From Bacillota bacterium (lineage in GTDB: Bacteria > Bacillota > Clostridia > Oscillospirales > CAG-272): a stretch of 40,551 nt of DNA. The stretch's first letter is position 1; each line of letters opens with the position of its first letter. Of the stretch, positions 16,179 through 24,407 are shown one piece after another. The translations under genes and the position numbers were made by a program. The stretch spans positions 1 through 40,551 of the forward strand of contig JAQXSY010000027.1 of assembly GCA_029219205.1 (NCBI GenBank), read 5' to 3'. Below the pieces are notes generated by a model that saw only the letters and a program-made list of their open reading frames with translations, did no database searches and was not told the origin of the DNA.

Positions 16179-18779
16179 TTAATTTGTTTTATCAACTTTA
16201 ACGCAGAGCGTTCCTTCGCTTTCAACCGCATCTGTGTCGGTGCGGTTCGCAGTTATTTTGTACATAGCGTATCCGCCCGGAGTCGGTTTGTACGAAAAAT
16301 CCACAAATTCTTCCGCCGAAATATCTTTTGCAACAATTTCATAGTCCGGCGCGCTGTTAGTATTGCGATAGATATTATATCTGACGCACGCATCAGGCGA
16401 CGCGTCCCAAATAATGTGCGGAATTGTTCCGAGCACACGCGCGTTTTTGGGAGCTGCAGTTACTGTTATTTCAGGAATCATATCAAAGGTATATGTCATT
16501 CCTTTTACAGTTTCGATTTCAACAACATCCTTATCGGAAGAAGAATTATGAATTTCTGCCTCGCCGGCTTTAATTCTTGCCTTGCCGATAAGCGGATACC
16601 GCAGTTTTAGTACTTCTCCGGAACGCGAAACAATTTCAATTTTATTTGCGCGTTTGTTTTCCCATTTTACCGAAACTTCAAAATTTCCACGGGCCACAAG
16701 ACCTTTGTAGCTTCCGCTGTTCCATACATCCGGCAAAGACGGAAGTATTTCTATATACCCTGTATGGCTCTGTAGCAGCATCTCGGTAACACCTGACGTT
16801 CCTCCAAAATTTCCGTCGATCTGGAACGGAGGATGGGCGTCCCAAAGATTGTCAAAGGTTCGCAGAGCGATCAGATTTCTGAACAGCCGGTATGCGCGGT
16901 TACCGTCGTATGTGCGCGCCCAGGCGTTCAGACGATGCGCAAGCGCCCAACCGGTAGATTCGTCGGTTCGGAAATTAAGCGTGCGCTTTGCAGCGTCGAG
17001 CCAGGCCGGCGTATCCCTCGTTATTATTGTGCCGGGCATAAGTCCCACAAGCTGAGAAATATGGCGGTGATTTGCTTCTCCGATCTCGCCGTAAAACTTT
17101 TCCTCGCGGTACTCTTTGATCTGACCGTCAAGTCCTATTTCAACCGGGTGGTAGTGTCCCGTCTGTTTTTCAAGTTCGGCGGTAGTCTTGTCGGATACTC
17201 CCAGCACCGAAGCGCATTTAAGGTCGTCGTATCCGTTTTCCTGTATCATCTGCTGGTCAAATGCGCACCCAACAGTATGATAATAAGTCCATGCATCGCT
17301 TGACCACTTATTTCCGTCCTTCGGAGTCAGCTCGCGAACCTGGACCATTTGTTCGGGCGACGCCGAAAACTTCGACAGATATTCTCCGTCATAGTCCGCG
17401 ACGGCTCTCACAAGGAATTTGCTCATCTGATGTATTGTCGGATATACGTATTTTTCGAGAATACCGCGGTCGCGCGTAAAGTCCCACCAGTCCCAGAAAA
17501 GCTTTGTTGTAAGGCCTCCGGTTCCCGGTCCCGAATGCGCCCCGGGTATTCCTCCCGGCTCATACGGATAAACCGCCGTACCTACGCACCAACCGTAATC
17601 GTCTATACTCTCGTCGTAAAGATCGAGCTGTTTTGCATATCTGACCGCTTCTTTTGTCGCAACCGACCTGAACGCATGATTCAAATCGCTGTACGGCTTG
17701 AAAAGCTCGGCTAAATTCGTTGAAAAAACCGGCCAGTAGTTCATCTGAATATTTATATTGTGCCAGTATCCGCTGCCCCACGGCGACTTCTTATGGCAAT
17801 TCCAAATTCCCTGAAGATTCGGAGGCAGGCATCCCTCTCGGGACGAGCATATCAGCATATATCTGCCGTACTGATAGTAAAGCGTCTCAAGATACGCAGA
17901 TTTAACATTGAATTTGTAGTTTGCAAGGAGGTCATTTGTCATCTGATCCGAGTTTGTCTCGTCGGATCCGCCCAAATCAAGCTCAACCCTTGAAAACAGG
18001 CCCCTGTAATCCTCAATATGCGTGCGTTTTACGGTGTTATAGCCGTCAAGCCCCTTAGACGCTGCGGCTTCAACCCATTTTGACACGTATGGAGCCGGAT
18101 CAAAATCATCCAGCTTCTTTTTCGGGTCAGTTTCGGAATACACTCTGTCACAAAGTTTATAATTCGTTCCGCACGAAAAGTACAGAACCGCGGTGGACGC
18201 GTCCTCTACAAAAAGCTTCGTCCCGTCGGATATGATTTTTCCATCGGTCAGAATTCTGACCTGCGACGACAAATGGACGTTATAATATTCAAGATCGGAC
18301 GCTGAACAAATCATGTTGCCCTCGGAATAAACGCTGCCGCTTCTCCCCATTCCGTCATCCGAACCGAACGGTACTATAAACGGAACCTGAAGTTCGGCCG
18401 AAAACTCAAGTTTTCCTTTTTCCGAAGCCGTAAGCCTGATCCCCATAACATGATCCGGATATGACGTAAACATCTCGCGCTCATAATGAACACCGTCAAA
18501 ATCATATTTTACGTAGGCCGTTGCATAGTCGATAGACAAACCGCGCTCGTAATTGCTTGCCGCTTCGTATGTGTGCGGAAAATTTAAGCGAAATTCCGCC
18601 GCATCGGTAAGATTGTACCTTGTTTCAAACGAATTTTCAGTTATCTGCAAACGCTCCGACTCAACTATGCCGAACACGTTTACTCCAAAATATCCGCAGC
18701 CAAGCGGAAGAGACTGCCGCTCCCAGCCTTCGTCGCTGTCGGAAGCCGGCTTATTATACTTTAATAACAGTTCTTTCAT
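16179..18779 (-). CDS. Glycoside hydrolase family 95 enzyme with a C-terminal Fn3-like domain
   Basis: The protein has 866 residues. The GH95 motifs are present: an N-terminal beta domain starting at SLPLGCGYFGVNVFG, YWHNINIQMNYW, FSASPEQM, HRHISQLVGLMPG, STGWALAHRLNAW and PPFQIDGNFGGTSG. The last 90 or so residues (from about PEITVTAAPKN) look like a fibronectin type-III-like beta domain. There is no signal peptide. It differs from the other GH95 in this window in length and in the region around the acid (ASPEQM against NSPENTF), so the two are not recent duplicates and may act on different linkages. It is the first gene of a two-gene operon with GH29; GGAGG precedes the ATG. Confidence 0.88.
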   Translation of the reverse strand: MKELLLKYNKPASDSDEGWERQSLPLGCGYFGVNVFGIVESERLQITENSFETRYNLTDAAEFRLNFPHTYEAASNYERGLSIDYATAYVKYDFDGVHYEREMFTSYPDHVMGIRLTASEKGKLEFSAELQVPFIVPFGSDDGMGRSGSVYSEGNMICSASDLEYYNVHLSSQVRILTDGKIISDGTKLFVEDASTAVLYFSCGTNYKLCDRVYSETDPKKKLDDFDPAPYVSKWVEAAASKGLDGYNTVKRTHIEDYRGLFSRVELDLGGSDETNSDQMTNDLLANYKFNVKSAYLETLYYQYGRYMLICSSREGCLPPNLQGIWNCHKKSPWGSGYWHNINIQMNYWPVFSTNLAELFKPYSDLNHAFRSVATKEAVRYAKQLDLYDESIDDYGWCVGTAVYPYEPGGIPGAHSGPGTGGLTTKLFWDWWDFTRDRGILEKYVYPTIHQMSKFLVRAVADYDGEYLSKFSASPEQMVQVRELTPKDGNKWSSDAWTYYHTVGCAFDQQMIQENGYDDLKCASVLGVSDKTTAELEKQTGHYHPVEIGLDGQIKEYREEKFYGEIGEANHRHISQLVGLMPGTIITRDTPAWLDAAKRTLNFRTDESTGWALAHRLNAWARTYDGNRAYRLFRNLIALRTFDNLWDAHPPFQIDGNFGGTSGVTEMLLQSHTGYIEILPSLPDVWNSGSYKGLVARGNFEVSVKWENKRANKIEIVSRSGEVLKLRYPLIGKARIKAGEAEIHNSSSDKDVVEIETVKGMTYTFDMIPEITVTAAPKNARVLGTIPHIIWDASPDACVRYNIYRNTNSAPDYEIVAKDISAEEFVDFSYKPTPGGYAMYKITANRTDTDAVESEGTLCVKVDKTN

Positions 18780-18804
18780 ATGAGTTTTTACCTCCGTTTT
18801 TCAC

Positions 18805-18833
18805 ATCATACCATATTCGCCTGATTTATGCAA
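18805..18833 (-). promoter_or_regulatory. Promoter of the GH95-GH29 operon
   Basis: On the minus strand TTGCAT (18833-18828) and TATGAT (18810-18805) have a 17-bp spacer. The -35 lies inside the word GTATTGCATAA (18836-18826), which recurs in the opposite promoter. Confidence 0.7.
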
Positions 18834-18883
18834 TACGTTTCTGACAGTTGCTCAGATTTATTCGCCGTTTTTTTTGTTCGGTA

Positions 18884-18912
18884 TTGCATAATCCAATACG
18901 GTATGTTAAAAT
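18884..18912 (+). promoter_or_regulatory. Promoter of the GH28-like gene
   Basis: TTGCAT at 18884-18889 and TAAAAT at 18907-18912 have a 17-bp spacer. The -35 lies inside GTATTGCATAA (18881-18891). GTATTG and CAATAC (18881-18899) also form an inverted repeat there. Confidence 0.7.
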
Positions 18913-18953
18913 GATTTAGAGAAAATTTTTCCGAAAGGACAGAATAATTATCT

Positions 18954-20360
18954 ATGAACGAAACAAAAAGAGAGATATATTCTTCGCTTGAAGCGATGCA
19001 AAAATCAAATTCAGATATTATTTCAAGACTAACCGACCGAGTGTGCCTCAGCGAATACAAGAGCCTTTGCCGCGAGGCCTCCGTTGACGGAAATCCAGTT
19101 CTTATCTGGAGCGACGCTTTGAATGCAGCGCTCCGTGAGCATCAGGTTGTCAGCATTCCGTCGTCAGATTCGCCTTACTATATAGACGAGCCGGTAATTA
19201 TCCGGTCAAACCGCAGGATTGAAGCGCATAACGACGCAATTATCCGTCAGATGCCCGACGTTGATGTTCTGATGCTCAGAAATGAAAACGTAATAGACGG
19301 CACGCACGCTCAGACAAATCCGCTGCTGAGAGATGAAAATATATCGATCGACGGCGGATGTTGGGAAGAATCCAACAGGTACCGCCGTGGATACGGCAGA
19401 TCAGGCAAATTCGACAGCGAGCGTTCAATGTACGGCGTATCAACATGTATGCTCTTTTCTGCAGTAAATCGTCTTACGCTGACAAATATGACCTTCCGTC
19501 ACACCGCCGGTTTCTCTGTTCAGATAGGCAACGCTTCTGACATATGGTGCGAAAACATTCTGTTTGAGTCCTGCTACGCCGACGGACTGCACATCAACGG
19601 AAACACCGAAAATATCATAACCCGTCACATCTTCGGCGAGGTAGGAGACGATCTTGTAGCCCTGAATATGTATGACTGGCTCGATTCGTCCATAAACTTC
19701 GGAACAATGAAAAACGTATTGTGCGAGGATCTGAATCTATATTCTTCAAGTCCGTACAAGGCGATACGCATTGCTCCCGGCGTACACTGGTTTGACGACG
19801 GTTCGACTGTCGAATGCCGCGCGGAAAATATTATTCTCAAAAAAGTGCGCGGTATCATGAACTTTAAAATGTATCTTCAAACGCCCGGCTATTATCTCGG
19901 CACAGAGCCGGAAAAGGCAGCTATCGGAGGCGGAGACAACATTTTTTTCGATGATATTGAAATCGACCTGAAAAATCCTATCGACGGATTTGATAACTAC
20001 CTTAACAGCGACCCGGTTACCGGATATATCGCTGCTTTTGAAATTGGTTCAAATATCAAAACGGTCACATTTGAAAATATTGTCTTGACTCTGCACCGCG
20101 ACAAATATCCTCTTTCAAATCTTCTTAATGTCGGTCCGAAATCCGCTACATGCAAGTCCGGCGATGGCCAAACTTATGAATGCTTTGACCCATATCTCAA
20201 CTGCACGGTTGACAAACTCGTTTTCAAAAATATAAATATAAACGGCGAAAAGCCTGATGATATTTCAGATTATATAAAAGTGATCATATTTGATCAGATT
20301 TACGATGCGCCGCGCAGTTCAGGTTCGGGTAAAGTCGGAAAAATCGTTTACGACAACTGA
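18954..20360 (+). CDS. GH28-like right-handed beta-helix protein (polygalacturonase-related)
   Basis: The protein has 468 residues. An N-terminal helical stretch of about 45 residues precedes a parallel beta-helix with repeated strands such as NRLTLTNMTFRHT, SDIWCENILFESC and VTFENIVLTLH. Asp210 in YADGLHING and Asp232/Asp233 in EVGDDLVAL fit the three catalytic Asp of GH28, and KAIRI resembles the family RIK motif. The GHG His motif is not obvious, so the substrate is uncertain. GH28 enzymes hydrolyse galacturonan or rhamnogalacturonan. There is no signal peptide, so an intracellular role on oligosaccharides is inferred. It is divergent from the GH95-GH29 operon. The AAAGGA ribosome site is about 14 nt from the ATG, longer than usual, and no better start is visible. 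Confidence 0.75.
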   Translation: MNETKREIYSSLEAMQKSNSDIISRLTDRVCLSEYKSLCREASVDGNPVLIWSDALNAALREHQVVSIPSSDSPYYIDEPVIIRSNRRIEAHNDAIIRQMPDVDVLMLRNENVIDGTHAQTNPLLRDENISIDGGCWEESNRYRRGYGRSGKFDSERSMYGVSTCMLFSAVNRLTLTNMTFRHTAGFSVQIGNASDIWCENILFESCYADGLHINGNTENIITRHIFGEVGDDLVALNMYDWLDSSINFGTMKNVLCEDLNLYSSSPYKAIRIAPGVHWFDDGSTVECRAENIILKKVRGIMNFKMYLQTPGYYLGTEPEKAAIGGGDNIFFDDIEIDLKNPIDGFDNYLNSDPVTGYIAAFEIGSNIKTVTFENIVLTLHRDKYPLSNLLNVGPKSATCKSGDGQTYECFDPYLNCTVDKLVFKNININGEKPDDISDYIKVIIFDQIYDAPRSSGSGKVGKIVYDN

Positions 20361-20367
20361 CAAGAAT

Positions 20368-20396
20368 GCATACTTGAAAAAAAACAGACATATTAT
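20368..20396 (+). promoter_or_regulatory. Possible SigE-type sporulation promoter for spoIIID
   Basis: GCATACT (20368-20374) and CATATTAT (20389-20396), 14 bp apart, resemble the SigE -35 and -10 elements. In Bacillus spoIIID is a SigE gene. The match is partial. Confidence 0.45.
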
Positions 20397-20426
20397 TGTA
20401 CAAACCTGCTTTAGGAGTATAATAAT

Positions 20427-20693
20427 ATGTCTGATTTATCTTTTTGCGAAAGCGAGCGATGCGAAGTGCTCGCCGACTACATAATCAAAAACAACGCAAC
20501 CGTACGCAGCGCCGCCGGAAAATTCGGCATCAGCAAATCTACCGTTCATAAGGATGTAACCGAGCGTCTGAAAAATGTGAACCGCGGTCTATATAACGAG
20601 GTCAAGGAAATTCTCGAAAAAAACAAAGCCGAGCGCCACCTGCGCGGCGGCGAAGCGACAAAAATGAAGTATTTGCTCAGAAAAAAGAAATAA
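20427..20693 (+). CDS. spoIIID: Sporulation transcription regulator SpoIIID
   Basis: This 88-residue mother-cell DNA-binding protein is one of the most conserved sporulation proteins. The helix-turn-helix (residues 24-47) reads TVRSAAGKFGISKSTVHKDV, and the C-terminal AERHLRGGEATKMKY matches the basic DNA-binding tail of the family. SpoIIID switches mother-cell genes on and off between the SigE and SigK stages. AGGAG lies 7 nt before the ATG. The gene indicates that the lineage is, or recently was, endospore-forming. It converges on the next gene with only 10 nt between the stop codons. Confidence 0.97.
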   Translation: MSDLSFCESERCEVLADYIIKNNATVRSAAGKFGISKSTVHKDVTERLKNVNRGLYNEVKEILEKNKAERHLRGGEATKMKYLLRKKK

Positions 20694-20703
20694 CCGGAGA
20701 AAT

Positions 20704-21828
20704 TTATTCCTTGAAATACTGATAAAAACCGCATTTTATCATGCCGTTATAAAGCTTTCTGACCTTGTCAGCATGCTTCCCGTAAAATTTTTCAAATTGC
20801 TCGTGTGAAGAAAGAATATAAATTTTCCACCTTTCAAGCGTTGAAAAATGTCTTCCCATTTTACGGTACAGTTCCTCCGCTTCTTTTACGTTCATCAGTC
20901 TCTCGCCGTAAGGAGGATTGCATACGATTGTTCCGCGTCTGCCCTGAGACGTAATCTTAAGCGCGTCCTGCTCAAAAACCCTGACCACGCTCTCCATACC
21001 GGCACGTTTTATCGTTTCACCGGCAATTTCAACCGCTTTCGGATCAATGTCCGAGGCAAAAGCTTCAAAATCTGACGAATGAACAGCAGAGCGCGCCTCT
21101 TCTCTTGCATCCTTCCAGGCTCTTTCGGAAATTACAGAATATTTTTCCGACGCGAATTTTCGATTAAGTCCGGGAGCCGTATCGGTCATCATCAGCGCCG
21201 CTTCCGCGGCTATTGTTCCAGAACCGCACATTGGATCCCAAAGCAGCACATTTTCACGAGGACGCGACAGCTTAACCATCGCCGCGGCAAGCGTTTCTCT
21301 GAGAGGCGCATCCGTCGAAACCGGACGGTAGCCTCGTTTATAAAGCCCTTCTCCGCTCGTATCGATCATAAGATAGGCGATATCCTTGAAAATAAAAAAC
21401 ACAACCTGATACAAAGTACCGGTTTCGGGAAGCGAAACCCTTCCGTATTTCTCACCAAGACGCACGGCAATCGCTTTTTTCACAATTTTCTGACAATCCG
21501 GTATACTGAACAACGAACTTTTAATTGAATGCCCCTTAACCGGGAACGCGCCGTCCGGCGATATCCATTCTTCCCACGGGAGAGCTTTCGTACCCTCGAA
21601 CAATTCGTCAAAAGTATGTGCGGAAAATCGCCCGAGCTGTATCAAAATCCGCTCGGCAAATCTTGAGCCGATATTTACGCGCGGAATATCGTTTATTGAT
21701 GCTTCAAACATAATTCTGCCGTCCAGATTTTCAATGCGCCTGAAGCCCATTCCGTCAATTTCTTCACCGAGGAGTCCCTCAAGTCCGAACATGCAAACTG
21801 CCGTTAAAACAATTTTTTCTGTTTCCAT
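20704..21828 (-). CDS. THUMP-domain class I SAM-dependent RNA methyltransferase (RlmL/Trm14-like)
   Basis: The protein has 374 residues. The N-terminal 160 or so form a THUMP-type RNA-binding region. The methyltransferase domain has the SAM loop WDPMCGSGTIAAEAAL (from residue 197) and the catalytic NPPYGERL motif typical of N2-guanine methyltransferases of rRNA or tRNA. The length fits the short Gram-positive YpsC-like group, annotated as putative 23S rRNA methyltransferases. The exact target nucleotide is not known from sequence. The Shine-Dalgarno is weak (GGAAT 6 nt upstream of the ATG). No terminator is seen between it and the converging spoIIID. Confidence 0.9.
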   Translation of the reverse strand: METEKIVLTAVCMFGLEGLLGEEIDGMGFRRIENLDGRIMFEASINDIPRVNIGSRFAERILIQLGRFSAHTFDELFEGTKALPWEEWISPDGAFPVKGHSIKSSLFSIPDCQKIVKKAIAVRLGEKYGRVSLPETGTLYQVVFFIFKDIAYLMIDTSGEGLYKRGYRPVSTDAPLRETLAAAMVKLSRPRENVLLWDPMCGSGTIAAEAALMMTDTAPGLNRKFASEKYSVISERAWKDAREEARSAVHSSDFEAFASDIDPKAVEIAGETIKRAGMESVVRVFEQDALKITSQGRRGTIVCNPPYGERLMNVKEAEELYRKMGRHFSTLERWKIYILSSHEQFEKFYGKHADKVRKLYNGMIKCGFYQYFKE

Positions 21829-21860
21829 TTAATTATTCCATATATAAAACAATACCCAAA

Positions 21861-21897
21861 AAAACAAGGGGGCCGTGTTAATCGCGGACCCCCTGTT
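21861..21897 (-). terminator. Terminator of the secreted Cys/His protein gene
   Basis: On the minus strand GGGGGTCCG pairs with CGGCCCCC (one bulged base) around an AT-rich loop. TTGTTTTTTTGGG follows. It begins 19 nt past the stop codon. Confidence 0.8.
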
Positions 21898-21916
21898 TAA
21901 CTTACATTAACACTGC

Positions 21917-23611
21917 TTACTTTGCAACCGTTCCGAGAATGAACAGGAACGAAATGCGGTTTGCATATGCATAAGGAGCAAAATCCTTACGTAATACAAG
22001 CTTCGCGCTGTACATACTGGAAATTGCCGCTCTGGAAGCGCTCGTCTTTATCTCAGAACCGTGAGTAAGCGCTTTAAGAACCATCGTAGCGCTCTTTCTG
22101 GAAACCTCAACAAGCTTATTTGCGCTGAGAACGCGGAAAGTTACGAAATACATTTCATCAAATGTAAGCTTTTCCTTGTCGGCAATCGTCTTGCCTTTGA
22201 GATTTGCCTTGGATACATCGCAGCCTATCTCTTCAAGCATAGAAATTACTTCGTCATACGACAAGGTTGCTTCAGTATCGAGAATATCGGAATCCTTAAG
22301 AATTCCTTTTTCGACAAGATTCTTTATCGCAGCAACAGCGTCGGGATAATTCTTTATAACGTCGGTATAGTCAAACGGAACCTCGGTTTTGTATGTAAAT
22401 GTCACTACGCGGCTGACGCGCATCTGACCTATGTAAGCTACTGCTTTGATTTCGACTGCTTTTTCGACAAGAGCAATCGGCTCGATATAGAGCTGAGACT
22501 TATTTGTAGGTTCTGTTCCGTCAAGAGTATAATAAATCTGAGCAACTCCGCCGGGTGTACCGAGTGAAACCTTGGTTCCGAACGGAACGGTTGCGTTATT
22601 CTTTACAGAAGCGTAAGGGACAAATGTTTCCCACTTAACGTAGTCAAAATCAGGCAATGTTATTTGTCCGCTGATCATTGCATAATACAGGTATCTGTAA
22701 TAGCTGATCTGCATCCAGTTCGACGGCCAGAACGAAATTATGTACTGGATATAATCGAACGGTATATCGGGAATAATCGGCTTGGGAGGAATCGGAACGG
22801 ACACGCAGTTTTTAGCGCAATCAAGACAATGCCATCTGTTGCAAACCGAGCAGAAATATACGTTGCCTTCTTTATCGCAGATCGGGCACTTGTTTATTTC
22901 AATACCGCCTGTATAATAATTTTTATACAGATAGTAGAACATTGAAACGGGATAATAGCGGCGCGCTTCGAATTCGTGGAAATGAACCTGGCCGCACTCA
23001 ACGCACATCCATCCCATGCAGCTCTTGCAGTAAGCGACACAGTTTACACCGTGCTTTTCACATATCTGCTTCTCATTAACATCGCGGCAGCTGGGAGTAC
23101 AGAAAGTGCAATGGAAATTTTGGCAGGAAGAGCAGTATCTCAGTGTCTTTTCGCCGCAAATCGGGCAGTTGAATCTGAAAAGGCTGAAGAATCTTTCCTG
23201 CTCGTCAGTAATTTCTCCGCCTTCATCGGGATATACCGGGAAAATCGGAATTGAGACATCCGGGAACTGAACAATTCCGGAATCTTTTTTAACGATAAGC
23301 GCGGGATTAAGAACGGTACCCTTAACAGACAGCTCGCCTTCAACAATCAGCGGAGCCTTCAAAGAAAGCGTTACGTTCTTTTCAACGACAACCTTAAATC
23401 CTTCGGGAATAACCCCTTGCGCTTCAAGAGTATAGTCGGCAATAAGAAACCATGTGTTAATGTCCAGGTTTTTCAGATAGCTTATCGTGTCATTGAACGA
23501 CATCTTTGTTTGTGATTTAGATTCAACAAAACCGTCAGCTGATACTGCCATTACGGATACGCTTATTATCATCGCAACGGTTAGAATCAAAGCGATAGCT
23601 CTTTTTTTCAT
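21917..23611 (-). CDS. Exported protein with three tandem Cys/His zinc-type modules, a chitobiase-C-like domain and an SLH-like tail
   Basis: The protein has 564 residues. It has a Sec signal peptide with likely cleavage after Ala25 (AVSA). Residues 50-115 look beta-rich. Residues 149-269 hold three Cys/His clusters sharing a core C-x2-C-x4-C-x2-C-x3-[C/H]: Cys160-175, Cys195-His210 and Cys254-269, each with an upstream CxxC or CxxH pair; the middle one (CEKH...YCKSC...CVEC...HFH) resembles a B-box zinc finger. Residues 338-408 match a chitobiase/hexosaminidase C-terminal beta sandwich (IYYTLDGTEPT). From about 412 there is an SLH-like repeat region (YPDAVAAIKNLVEKGIL). I know no characterised protein with this architecture. 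AAGGAG precedes the ATG. Confidence 0.7.
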   Translation of the reverse strand: MKKRAIALILTVAMIISVSVMAVSADGFVESKSQTKMSFNDTISYLKNLDINTWFLIADYTLEAQGVIPEGFKVVVEKNVTLSLKAPLIVEGELSVKGTVLNPALIVKKDSGIVQFPDVSIPIFPVYPDEGGEITDEQERFFSLFRFNCPICGEKTLRYCSSCQNFHCTFCTPSCRDVNEKQICEKHGVNCVAYCKSCMGWMCVECGQVHFHEFEARRYYPVSMFYYLYKNYYTGGIEINKCPICDKEGNVYFCSVCNRWHCLDCAKNCVSVPIPPKPIIPDIPFDYIQYIISFWPSNWMQISYYRYLYYAMISGQITLPDFDYVKWETFVPYASVKNNATVPFGTKVSLGTPGGVAQIYYTLDGTEPTNKSQLYIEPIALVEKAVEIKAVAYIGQMRVSRVVTFTYKTEVPFDYTDVIKNYPDAVAAIKNLVEKGILKDSDILDTEATLSYDEVISMLEEIGCDVSKANLKGKTIADKEKLTFDEMYFVTFRVLSANKLVEVSRKSATMVLKALTHGSEIKTSASRAAISSMYSAKLVLRKDFAPYAYANRISFLFILGTVAK

Positions 23612-23711
23612 AATGATCTCCTTGTTGATTTTTATTTTCCTCCCGAAGCTCCATACGCGCCGAAGATACGCGCACGAAAGCTTTCAGCAGGTTTTACTCT
23701 CCGCCAGTCTC

Positions 23712-23740
23712 ATTATAGCATCTTGACTAATATTTGTCAA
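23712..23740 (-). promoter_or_regulatory. Consensus SigA promoter of the secreted Cys/His protein
   Basis: On the minus strand TTGACA (23740-23735) and TATAAT (23717-23712) are 17 bp apart, a perfect consensus. CTTGAC and GTCAAG (23722-23741) form an inverted repeat covering the -35. The leader is about 95 nt. Confidence 0.8.
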
Positions 23741-23756
23741 GTGAACAGCAAAAAAA

Positions 23757-23836
23757 TTCGCCCGGATTGTCCTTTTTAATACTATTCTGCGAAATATCCG
23801 CAAAGTATTTCAAAAGACACAAATCCGGGCGGCGTT
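23757..23836 (-). terminator. Long hairpin terminator of the DUF4830 gene
   Basis: On the minus strand CGCCCGGATT pairs with AATCCGGGCG. An inner AATACT/AGTATT and TGCG/CGCA extend the stem, and TTTTTTT follows. It begins directly after the stop codon. Confidence 0.75.
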
Positions 23837-23837
23837 T

Positions 23838-24335
23838 TTACGGAATACTGACGATTCCGTCAAACCCCTTGATAAAGCCGTTGACGTCCGCCGAACAAAC
23901 GTCTCCCCCTATAACGTTGTTCCTGTATACCAATACGTTTGCATACACGGTTCCGTTATAATCGGGATAATTCGTGATACTGTATGTATATCGCATAACC
24001 TTTTTACGTCTGTATCTTGAAAGATCAAGTCCTTGCTGCTTCTGAAGATCGTTGTAAGCGGTAAACACCCTGTCGAATTCGTCCGGTATCGTAACTTCCT
24101 TTTCTTCAACGGGAGTTGAATCAACCGTCCATCCGAACTGGCTGAGAAACGCAATCCTGTCTTCGTTAGTTTTCACTTTGCTGAAATTAATTTTTGACAC
24201 TCCCGAGTACATAAGACTCGCCGCCGTCGGAGCATGAGACGGTATCAGCGTAAGCAGTCCTATCAGCAGAACTGTCGACAGAAGCACAACTCCGACAAAT
24301 TTCAGTGTTGAAGCGCGAAAAGAATAAACAAACAT
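23838..24335 (-). CDS. DUF4830-domain membrane-anchored protein of unknown function
   Basis: The protein has 165 residues. One N-terminal transmembrane helix lies at about 11-31, and the rest is outside the membrane. It carries the conserved DUF4830 pattern: FLSQFGWTVD, a Val-Thr-Ile-Pro-Asp-Glu-Phe stretch, YNDLQKQQGLDLSRY, a RYTYSITNYP strand and a C-terminal IGGDVCSADVNGF. The family is widespread in Clostridia and has no known role. GGAAAGG lies upstream of the ATG at a somewhat long distance. It has its own terminator; no confident promoter is seen in the 72 bp between it and addA. Confidence 0.8.
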   Translation of the reverse strand: MFVYSFRASTLKFVGVVLLSTVLLIGLLTLIPSHAPTAASLMYSGVSKINFSKVKTNEDRIAFLSQFGWTVDSTPVEEKEVTIPDEFDRVFTAYNDLQKQQGLDLSRYRRKKVMRYTYSITNYPDYNGTVYANVLVYRNNVIGGDVCSADVNGFIKGFDGIVSIP

Positions 24336-24407
24336 ATTTGTGACCTTTCCTTTCCTAATTACTATACCGTAATTATATTGAAAGGCCGCATTTTTTATAC
24401 CGGCGTA

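Noticed and set aside
7676..18779. The two GH95 genes as a recent duplication
   Set aside because: They differ in length, acid-region motif and C-terminal domain, so they are separate family members.
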